Shown: piece after piece, positions 51,501 to 63,500 of the stretch
How the letters are laid out: each line of letters begins with the position of its first letter
Numbering within the stretch: the first letter of the stretch is position 1
Source: Mactra quadrangularis
Taxonomy: Eukaryota > Mollusca > Bivalvia > Venerida > Mactridae
Assembly (NCBI GenBank): GCA_025267735.1
Contig: CM046307.1
Coordinates: 56,043,395 to 56,107,394 of the forward strand
Length of the DNA stretch: 64,000 bases
Direction: 5' to 3'
The notes under the pieces: model-generated
Database searches by the model: none
Told to the model about the DNA's origin: nothing
What the model saw: only the letters and a program-made list of their open reading frames with translations
Position numbers and translations under genes: made by a program

Positions 51501-54500
51501 GAAGAACTATTACTCAAAATAATAGTATTATTAAATTACAAACGTAGATTTAACAATGAATCACCCGAATTGGCGATAGCGTCGGTCGCGAAAATACGTG
51601 ACATAATGACATGATGTTTGAAGGGATTTCATTTTTACGAAATAAAGTTACTAAGTATAATTATTATCTATATTTGTTATCAAAAGTGAAAACAAAAAAA
51701 GTTTTTACGATAATTTTCTTATGGAATTTAAAGATTTTGATTATTCAATCAGAGATTATTGTTATTGTCACCTTTTATTGACTTAAAAACCTGCCAATTA
51801 CGCCTATTGAAAACACGCTCAAAATTAAAACAATTATCTTCTCTAAACAGTTTAAACCACTGAAATTAATGCAATATCACAGTTTGTCACAAGTTTGTTA
51901 ATTGCATCCGTTTGATTACGTAAGCAATGTTATCGAGCCGACGTGTTACACTATTGATTTTTAGCGGACGCCGATTAGTTGATGATGCATATCACTTAGC
52001 TTAAGCGCCGCCTATTAATTGAATATACGTAATTGTCAATAATTGTTTGACGCATGGCTGAGCATTTAACATCAGGGGCCATCGATGTCATATACAGCGA
52101 GACACTAATTATCGGCCTATTAAGCATGTATACTAACAGCACCTCCCGCTGAGCGGATTTGTCAATTACATCAAAAGGCGAACATCACAAACGGTCCGTA
52201 TGTCGTTATCAATAAAATCAATATCTTATCACTCGCGAATATGAACTTGGCCACTTACGATATTGGCAACTTACATCAAAGAAAATTTATACCGGCCGAT
52301 TTTTTGTCGCCACGAAATTCGCCAATTTTTCAAAATTGGCGCCAGAAATTTAATTTTATCGCATTTGGCGAATTTGGCGATCGGCAGCGCGAACCCTGTT
52401 CAGATACATGTACATGTATAACAATTACAGTTGTATTAAGTATCATTACTCTTCTTTCAAATGTTACAATCTATTGTAACTTTACCAATGCATAAATACA
52501 TCTAAAATAAGATTTGTGTTTATGAAAAACCAGCTTTTTTTAGAGTGTAAAGGTAATTTTGGATGGCTTTGTTTGTTTTGGTTTTACGGGGCACCAACAC
52601 AGAAAGGTCATATCGCGCAATTTTGGACGGCACTGTAAATTATATAAAACAAGTACTACCTCTTGTGAATCACTGGCTAACTCAGCACGTAAAGTTCCCT
52701 TTGTTATTACATGCTTCATCATAAGTAACAATGTACGCCACAAATATCTCTCTACACCAATCACTGTCAATAATTTATTAAACAAAACAAGTCTTCTATG
52801 TTGTGGAATATGAGGGTACGAATCCACAAATACTTGTATTACCATAGTAATAATATCATCAGGATCATTGGTGATGTCTTTAGGTACACGTTTACGTTGC
52901 TCACATGCCTGAAATAAGAAAATGATTGTCTAAGTACACGATGAATACTAACGTCATTGAGATCATAAGGTAGAGTATTTGTCTTAGATTTTTGCTGCAG
53001 CTACTGTCCTCTAATAGGCAATTTAAGAATAAAATCTACAAAACTTAAAAAAAGACATTTAATTAAAAATTTTAGGAAATCTTTAAAGACTTTCTTGAAA
53101 AGAAAGTACTCAAAAACATTCTGATCTTGCTATAAGCAGTAAGAAGACAGAAAATAGGCATGGTTATTCTATGTGGCCCAAAAACCTTGCTGATAGTGAA
53201 ATTTTAGACATATTTTTAGAAATCTTTATCATTTTTTTCTATTGTAAAAAGTCAGAATTTCAACGACTCCATTTTGGGGTAAAACTGTCACTGAAAGAAC
53301 AGTTTGAATCATAAAATACAAGCAACAATTAGTTGATTTACTATGATGAGGGCTGATACAAAAATTCTTGACGTACTTAAATAAAAGCTTGACTTACCGT
53401 AATGAGGGCTGGTACAACATTTTCTAATATTTTACTAATAATCAGGAAGCTGTATGCATCATCCTGTCTCATGATATTAGCTCCCATAAATGTAAATACA
53501 GACATCATATTGTGTAATAGATGTTCCTGAAATGGTAGTGTTAATATGTATAAATAAAAGTAAATTTATAGAGAAAGTATACAGAGAAAATTATCAAATG
53601 AATAGCCAGTACTGTTTTAAATTCCAAGTCTTGAAATTAAGTATACTTATAAACAGAGTAAAATTTAGGAGAAAAAAAATGTAAAATAAACTTACAGGGT
53701 ATAATTTAGCAGTAAACATGTAAAATAGACTAACAGGGTATAATTTAGCAGTAAACATGTAAAATAGACTAACAGGGTATAATTTAGCAACAACCATGTA
53801 AAATAAACTTACAGGGTATAATTTAGCAGTAAACATGTAAAATAAACTTACAGGGTATAATTTAGCAGTGAACATGTAAAATAAACTTACAGGGTATAAT
53901 TTAGCAGTGAACATGTAAAATAAACTTACAGGGTATATTTTAGCAGTAAACATGTAAAATAAACTTACAGGGTATAATTTAGCAGTAAACATGTAAAATA
54001 AACTTACAGGGTATAATTTAGCAGTAAACATGTAAAATAAACTTACAGGGTATAATTTAGCAGTAAACATGCGAAATAAACTTACAGGGTATAATTTAGC
54101 AGTAAACATGTGAAATAGACTAACAGGGTATAATTTAGCAGTAAACATGTGAAATAGACTAACAGGGTAAAATTTAGCAGTAAACATGTGAAATAAACTT
54201 ACAGGGTATAATTTAGCAGTAAACATGTAAAATAAACTTACAGGGTATAATTTAGCAGTAAACATGTAAAATAAACTTACAGGGTATAATTTAGCAGCAG
54301 CAGTAAGAAGTAATAAAGCATGATGATGTGTTTGTGGATTATCTGAAGATCTGATACAATTTATGATAAGATCCATGTTAAACTCTTGTTCTGGTACAGA
54401 ACCACCTGTAATATATAATACTATAGATAGACTATTTACACTGATGCTGGACCCAATCCTTGTTAACAGATATCCTTTAGCCTGGTCACTCTGAGGGTCT

Positions 54501-57500
54501 ATCGAAATAAATTTTGTGGCGACCAATCAATTGGTATATTTCATTGACGAAACACTATTAACAGCGTCTTCATTTGGTTATTTCTATTTTTAAATCGAGG
54601 TTTGTAAGCTAATTTGACAGTGGTGTTATTTACAGGCTATGATTGGACTGCTCTTTTAAAATTGCATGACAAAGATGATTTTAACATGTTACTAAACATA
54701 ATGATTGCATCATGAGAAAATGTCACCTAAATGTGACCCTCTTGATGAAACAGCCAGATCTTTAATTAAATTAGCTAGTAGCCAAGCAGAGAATTTTTCA
54801 TCAGGTTAATCAGATTGTGCTGGACCCATATAAAAAGTAAATACAGTCCAACCTGTGAACAACGGCCGGTCAATGGAAAAGAGAAAAGTGGCCTTTGTCC
54901 ACAGGTGGCCTTTGTTCGGAGGGAGGAACGAACTGCCATGTTTGGTCAGACTTGAGAGACAGAGTTCATAATTAACATGAATTAATAATCAAAATTTAAA
55001 AATGAGTTTATTTTCAACCTTAATTCATTATTCACATTATCATTATTGAAGTTGTTTAAAACAAAACTTTGAACAAAGAATAACTAAAACAAAGAAATCA
55101 GTGATTTTTTGTTTGCAGCAACATTTCATGCTATGCCCTCAACATTAACAAATGCACTCTACTAATTCTCATTACTCTGACCTTTTGTATAGTATTTCAA
55201 TCTTATCCCAGTTGTCAAATTACCTGTATACAGCGGTCACAGTTGAACGAATTTAGGAATTAACAGCGTGTCACAAACATTTATCTAACTGCCAAACATG
55301 TGAAATACAAACCTAGTGGAGTCTTCAAACATTCAAAACTAATTAACAAAGTGTCATCACATGACGTAATTTACTCCCGATTTACAAATAAATTTAACAA
55401 TAAAGGGATACATTAACATATTTTTATAATTTGGCGATGAGAAAATTGTCTACAGCTTGATAATACGGAAAACATTGGATTACGGGTTTTTAGCTTAACT
55501 TTAACAAAAATGACGGCCTGCTTTCGAAATCGCCTTTATACGAAATACTGTCATCAAACAATCATCTGGCCGTTGTTCACAGTTCTAAACTGGCCGCGGG
55601 ATGGTTTTGACTGGCCGCTGGTCGCAGTCGACAGGTGGCCGTTATTCACGGCCTTTTTAAGAGCGTTTTCGGTCGGGGGGAAATCGGAATGGCCGCTGTC
55701 CGCAGGTGCCTGCTATACGGAGGTGGCCGTTAGCACAAGTTGGACTGTATCTATAAAACTACAACATTGATTTTGCTTAGATTTTGCACTATCTTAACTT
55801 AACTTTCCTTCATAAATTAAGAGATAACACAGTTCTGATTACAGCACTGCCATAATTACTATGCATTTATATCAAAATCTTGTAAAGTTAATGTAAATTT
55901 GAACTATTTTACCCTTCGTAACCACAATAAGTGAACTAATCAGTATACACTAAAACATACCTTCATCTATTTTATCTAATCTAACACATATATTATGTAT
56001 CAATGATAGAACTAGTTGTTTTAAATATTCTGCTGTCACATGATTGTCTGACTCCAAAATTCTAAAACAAATAAAATTATAAAATAATTAAAACAAGTTC
56101 AATTTTACACAGCCAGCCACTGACTACAGTTTTCTAAGTGTAATAAGTAACAAAATGTCTGACATCTTTTAATATAAGTATGTTATAAGTAACACAATGT
56201 AGGGTGTTCAATATCTTTTAAGTCATATTTCGGGCAATCAGTCATCCTCATCATGTTAGCTGGTCAAGCCTTACTTTTTGTACCCAAGGTTTTTATCTCT
56301 AGTGGTGCCACATTTTTCATAACCAAGATTACTTTTACAGCCGGAAAAATGCATTTTTGTGATAGACAAAGTCAGATAATAAATAGAACATTCTAAAATC
56401 AGACCAAAGGTCAATAATACAATTTGTCTGACTGAATTAAGTGTGATTAGCCAAGTGTAAAATTTTAAACATCAATTTCTGAAAATAACCCATTTGTGAA
56501 TCATTGCGAGTAAATTGGAACCCATGATCTTATTTTCCATGTGTGATGAATTGCCATTAAACCAAAAAAAAAACACACAAAAAGTGAATTATGGTCCAAA
56601 CCAGACTTGTTCTTCAAGACAAGGTTAAAAATAACAAATAGAGACAGAACAAGTTGTGCTCTTGGATAATCATGACATTCAATGACCTTGACCTAGTGAC
56701 CTAAATAAGATTGAAAACTTACCTAGATAAGATCTGGAAACATACAGGTATCAGTACAGTATAATTTTGTATTTTCTTTTTATTATGTATTGCTTCAAAT
56801 ACAACATTCACTCTCTGCCAATCTCTAGAATCAAATTCTGTGTCCTTCACCTCTCCTTTACCTGGTGTTTGTCTGTTATAAGATTTAAAATAAATATCAA
56901 TACCTAAATTTTCACATGCACAGGTGCATACTATTATGCTTCATAGTAAATAACATAACTAACATCTAGTCTGACTATATGAACTCAGTAATTTTCAATA
57001 GTCTGAATCAACTTTTACAAAACACAAGAAATGTAATGTGGAAACCACATTAAAGCCGGATTTAAAAACTTGAACGTAAAAATTACAAAGGGAAATAATC
57101 CATAATAAAGCCAGGTAGAGCTGTGATTACTTCCTAATTCTGTTCATCACATGGTATCTTATCATTGTATGAAGTTACATAAAGATCGGACAATAAATGG
57201 CAGAACTAAATGCTAAATTGAAAACTTCAACGCAGTTGTTAACGACACCGGACGACCACCCGTCCATCAGGCCGCCCGTGTTTCAATAAACTATTAGCTT
57301 TTTTTTTTCATTGAAAAATCTGGCTAATAATATTTTTCATGAATTACATCATGTTAATCATTTTGCATGGATTAGATTTTCAAAACATTAATATCAGAGA
57401 TATAATACCCACTGATATGAAAATATCATAACTTTTATGTCTTTTATGAAGTTAGAATCAAATCTGTACAATAGGTGCTGAGAAATTGCTTGGACAAGTA

Positions 57501-60500
57501 ACAGCTACAGACTTACTGACCAACAAGCTGACTCCTATATACATAGTTTTGTGGGGTATAATAACACATTTGATTCAGATCTCAAGTTAATGTTTTTTTC
57601 CAGCAGAAAAACTTTGCTTGAACCGGATGTACCTGTGAGAAATTAAGTTGAAATAAAAACGTGTGTACACAGAACAATAAAATAATATCAAAGTTGCATA
57701 CTTTTGGCAATAATATGTAAAATAACTTCAATCTGCACAGTTACATCAGGTACAAACAAACCTAATTGGGCTGAAAAAACAACATAACTTGGGAAGACAG
57801 AACATAAACTATTACTTACACTCTTAGTTTCTTAGCTTCTCTCACAGTTGTGGCTGTTGATGATTTAATACATTTCTTTAACTCTTTTTCTACATGATTA
57901 CCATCAAGTGATAGCTGAAATATATAATAACATTTTTCAGGGCTTTTTCAGTATTTGGGGAAGGGTCAGAGGCCTTTCTTTATACATGTATAGAACATTT
58001 AGGGAAATTCTATCGCAATTTCATAGATAAGGGAACAAAAAACAAAGGTAATCTCTGAATTTGGGGAAAACTGCATGATTTTAAAGAAATTTCAGTAGGG
58101 TAAGGCACCTGTAAACAGCCCTGCTATTTAAGGAAAAAAGGGTCTGATATTTTTAATACTTAGAACATTTGCATCTGTTTCTCTTGGATATCACAGACAT
58201 TCCCATAACCAATTTGCCAGAAATCTGGGACTATCAATTCTGGCCAGAAAATAGTGGGACTTTGAGCCCATTTTTACCCAGCTATACCCTGTAATGTTTT
58301 GGGTGGTGGGTGGTAGTTGCAAATGCCTGATGCATAAATAAAAGACAACATATGCATTTCATTATAAAACTGTAGATACATAAAATAGAATGATAAATGT
58401 ATACTTACATGTTTTAATGTTTTTCTAATCAAATCAGCTACAACAATATATTTCGTATCAACACCAATATCAAATAAACAACATAATATATCCATCTGTG
58501 AACCATCATCTAATGTACTGTAGAATTCTTTATTTATCTATAACATACAAGTATAACATGTATATATTTTATGTGATAATTCTTTAGTAGAATACAAGGG
58601 TGCTCCGCCCCTGTCTCTTTTTCTTTTCCCTGCTCTTTTTTGCTCCTCTTTATGCACAAAAACTTACTTAGTAATGTCAACAATCTAAAAGTCCAAATTT
58701 GTAAACCTGCTACTAGAAATACATTACTTACTTAAAATTAATTACATTAAATCAATCAAGTACTAACTCCTTTTGTTTGTCTAAACCTTGTTATAATGAT
58801 AACAAGAGCTCAACTGGGCAGGGCATTATACACCTGAGTGCTTTCCATGCTGTGTTCTGTCATATATGAAGTCCCAGTGACCTTGACCTATGACCCCGGG
58901 ACCTCAGAATAGGTCACATCCTTGACCAAAAAGCTATCCAAAGCAAAGATTTTGTGAACCTAGGTACAGCCATTGTCGAGTTATAAACGGCATTAAGTTC
59001 TCCTATATAAACCTACAGTGACCTTGACCTTCGACCCTTGGGCCTCAGAACAAATAGAGCACACCCTTAACCCAAGGAGTATCCACACAATTTGGTGAAC
59101 CTAGGTTAAGTGGTTGTTGAGTTATTGTCCAAACGAAGTTTTTCCATATGATGTCCTTGCAATCTTGACCTTTGACCCTGGGCCTCAAAACCAATAGGGC
59201 ACATCCTTGACATAGAATGGTGAACAGTCGTTGTTGAGTTATTGTCCGCACGAAGTTTTTATATTTTAAGTCCCAGTGACCTTGACCTTTGACCTTTGGG
59301 TCTCTTACAACTTACACCAAGTACAATTTTTTAAAGGAGAAAATTTTATTTTTATTTCAAGTAGTTGTTCATTTGTATCACAAAATTAACATATTTTTTT
59401 TTAAGATACAAAACAACTCCATTTAATTATGCTACACAAATATCAAAGACTGCCCATTACACAACAACCAAACAAACAAACAAATAAAAATATAACACCC
59501 TACCTGTGACAATGCAGTCATCTGTGGACTTTCTTCACCTTCTTCTGGCTTCTGATGAAGAGTCATACATTTTATAAACAATTTAAGTCCAGTAGACTTA
59601 TTTCTCAAACAATCACATGTATCTATGGTAAACCTTTTTAAGATAAGATTTAAACATCTAGTTGCCATGGCACATGGTGACGTCATTGTCTGCTTTATTA
59701 ATACTTCCATCAATGGTAACAATCTGTTTAATACATCCTGAAGTAAAAAAAGTATAATAATTAATTATAACACAGGCATGTCCCTTTCCCTCTTTGCTTT
59801 CCTGTTATACTCCAGTGTCCATATTTCGTCAACCTAAGGATTTAAAAGGAAATTAGTAAAAACATGAGGAATAGATAATTGCAACTGCTTATTTGCACTT
59901 GAAATCAATTAAGTGTTAAATACTATGCATAGAATCAATTTTCCCACACGCACCTGTTGAAATCTCGCGGTATCTCAACCAAAACAAAAATGGTGACGAA
60001 ATTAGGACAGGGACGAAAATAAGACCTCAGAGGATATTTGCTGCCATTCTTTTCATTCCACATGTAATGAAACTTCATCTATACTTTAATTTTACAATCC
60101 CTACAGGCTTGTTATAATTTAATTCCTCATTTATAATACTTAAGGTCAAATTATTTATTTTTCTATGTTATTATTGAAATAACAAAGTTTATCTAAACTT
60201 TACAGTAGAATACAACACAGGCACTTTTTATGTGTTTTTAAATAACTTGTGCTAAAGCACTCAATGTCTATTCATCTAAGCCCATCAAAGCTGGCACCTA
60301 TGTTTTTTTCTACAATCAAATATAGACAAGAGAATGATATTTCTTAAATATTATTTACAGAGGAGTAATTATCACATACTGTTTGCTGCAATTTTAGCAC
60401 TTAGTCTAGTATCAAGTCACATGATTATTATAAATAAACTGGTTTTGTCAATTCACTAGCAAGTTTATTTTTACATATTTTTTTCTTTAAACATAGTAAC

Positions 60501-63500
60501 AGGCATAAAACCTAGTCATAGTTTTAATCTTAGAGGCCACACTGCAAGTTGTTGTAATCCTAAAACAAAAATCAATTTTAACATGAAAATACCAATAGTC
60601 ACTACACTGCAAATACAAATGCATAAAACACAGGTATCCCCGACAATTCCTTGTTCAGTTGTTTGCTGTTTAAGCATTTACAAACTGAAAAGGGATAAGT
60701 TCAAAAACAGCATTCTCAGTGTTAAAACATACACTTGGTACATGGCATAAAGTGAACTGAGGACAAAAAGTGCAAGAAATATTTAAAATTTATAAAATGT
60801 TTCCTCCAAGATGTGTTAAAAATTCTGATAAAAAGGTAAAAATACCGTTGTATTTAACAATGAGAATATATCCAAAAGAGATGACTGGATATAAGCTGGT
60901 GTAGACTTGCATACTATCAAATCTAAGATGACTGCCAATGAATACTGCTTCCCTTCTTTCTTTGGTTTAGTACCATACATTGATGGTGAAGTGACATTGC
61001 CTGGTTTTAAATGTGTAGACTTGAACAATGTAGCTATAACCTAAAAGTAAACAAGTAAATCTGTGAGCTAATGCTCACTAGTGATACCCCCGCAAAAATC
61101 TAAAAATATGCGACAAACAGGAAGTAGATGAGCAAGGAGCATGAAATCGCTTTACACCACATGGGACTATGGGATGAAGCAATATGCAAAGTATTAGGCT
61201 GCTGCATGTTATAGTTGCTGAGAAAACTGCGACGGAAATTTTGTAACAGACGGACGGACACACGGACAAGGGTAAAACAGTATACCCCCCTCTTCTTCGA
61301 AGCGGGGGTATAATAAACAATATAACTTCACTGTTGAGTCAAATTCCTTGTAATTGTACTTTTTGGAACTGAAGTAACAAGGTTTTGACACAGCAACAAC
61401 AATAAATATAATCGTTTAGAGGCTCACAGGGTATATTTGTTGCCTCTAAAAAATGTCCAGATTGTCCCTATTACTAACTCAAATGATGTCAGCATATAGC
61501 ATTAAGTAATGTGTCTATTACCAACTGAACTAGAGTAAAAGTACCCCACAGTTGCTAAGCAAACAAAATTAACAGCCATCATCGCGAAATTTTCTCTTAT
61601 GCTGATTTATTAATATTGTTACATAGTAAAGGACAAATTTATCAACTACCCTCACTGCATGTAATAATATTTGTAATAAAATCAATTTTCACTACTCCTG
61701 GTCTTTAGACTAGTGGGCTAAAGCAAAACTAAACAGGTCACAGAAACATCTAATCTCTATCTAAATAACAGAGGGCTATTTCTAACAATACTCAATTTTG
61801 TGTACAATTTCTGACAAGAATCCATTTTGTATACAGGTTCTGACAATAATTAATTTTGTATACAATTTTTGACAACAATAAATTTTGTATATAATTTCTG
61901 ATAACACACAATTTTTAGTAGTTTTTTTGACAATAATCAATTTAGGGTACAATTACTGACAATAATCTATTTTGTGTACAATTTGATAATAATCAATTTT
62001 GAGTGATATTTCTGACAACAGTTTATTTTGTGTACAATTTCTGACAACACTAAGTCTGAGTACAATACCTGTTTATAATCAATTTTGTGTACAATATCTG
62101 ACAATAATCAATTTTGAGTGCAATTTCTGACAACAGTAATGTTTGTGTACAATTTCTGACAATACAGTTTTAAGTCAAGATATATATAATTCTATACAGA
62201 ACTAAGATCAAACCTGTTTAATAAACTCAGGGTCAGTTCTTATCTCTCCTTCACATCTTCGTAATTTCTTCAATAACTCCAGAAACATAAATCCTTGATC
62301 TGATGCCTTTAATGCCAAGTATTTAACATAACTAAGTCCAACATTTCTGATAGGTGCAAGTTTACTAGTTAATACAACCAAAATACTTGACATAACTGTA
62401 AAACAAATAGATCATTCAGTCTACAAAATAAGTAGGTGTCCAGCTGCCTGGGACAACCAATTTCTGATTCAGGCAACCAAAAACTTTTTTTGGGCAACCA
62501 AATTTCTACAAACAAGATATAGTGCTAGCTGCTAAAATGACCTGTTCGGGCAACCACTTTCATATCCTAACTTTGCAGACAGTCATCTTATTGGTAACTG
62601 ATTATATATATAATATCCAAACCTCAAAATATTGGGCATTTCTATCCACGCTGATAAACATAAAAACAATGATTTTTGCACATTATTGATGAAAATCCAA
62701 AATTATCAAATTAATTCTGCACATTATTGATGAAAATCCAAATTTATCAAATTAATTCCTTTCTATTCAGTATATATACTTTCCATTAAAAGATACATGT
62801 TCATTTGAACAGCAGAGTATGAAACCATAAACTTGACTTATTGATGAAGTCTATTGACTTAAGAGGGTATCAGTAGAAACAGTCGGCCAGCAGTGGGGTA
62901 AGGGCTTAGGGATCAAGAGGTCTTGGGTTCAAACCCCACTAGGGGCACTGCTAATTTCATTGAGCAAGAAATTAACAAGCAGTTTTTTTCATTCCACCTA
63001 GCTGTAAATTGTTACTAAAATGGTTGCCTACTTGAAAGTGATTTCAATGATCTGGGGTAATTGTGGGCAGTAATTCTACTCAGGGTGAAAGGCCTAAACC
63101 TCAAGACCAAGTCTTTAAACATTGCACTTAGCACATTTCTTTGCTAGTAGCGAAAACTGCCCAAGTTGATACAAAGACAAGAATGAGAATGGCTGTAGAA
63201 AATATTTCATGACCGAACTCAGCAAGTGTTTGTAGTTCCTGCCAAATTATGCAACCCATGACCCATGTATTAGAAGTTTTGTTTGTTTGTTTATTGGAGT
63301 TAACGCTGTGTCAACACAATTTTGGTCATTTTACAGCGTCCAGCGCACCTAGCCTAGCTTTCCTGGACAATTGTCTATAACCAGTACTCACCTACCCTTC
63401 CACAAGGCCGGAAACTTCTCCATATTATCTTATCAATGGAGGAAAATCAACATTATTGTCATATTTTCATAGAAGGGTATAACCTCCCCGGGTGTGATTC

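Larger units (their letters stand above)
50454..52635. mobile_element. Tc1/mariner-like element split by a hAT-like element
   Basis: Left end CAGTGCCATCCATAATTACC with TA flank; right end GTGTAAAGGTAATTTTGGA ... GGACGGCACTG with TA flank. Without its insertions it would be a short MITE. A 1850-bp element occupies 50549-52398, and a short SINE-like piece sits near the right end. Confidence 0.75.

Noticed and set aside
53594..54526. 310-codon open frame on the minus strand, the longest in the window
   Set aside because: It is not an independent gene: it is HEATR1 exon 54281-54405 read backwards past its acceptor and forwards through the 39-bp splice-donor array.
55510..55770. Plus frame with WPLF/WPL repeats
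   Set aside because: It comes from GGCCG motifs in the pogo-like MITE and overruns its end; it is not a transposase.
58860..59310. Clusters of TGACCT looking like nuclear-receptor sites
   Set aside because: They are part of a known-style mollusc interspersed repeat, so the motif density is inherited from the repeat.
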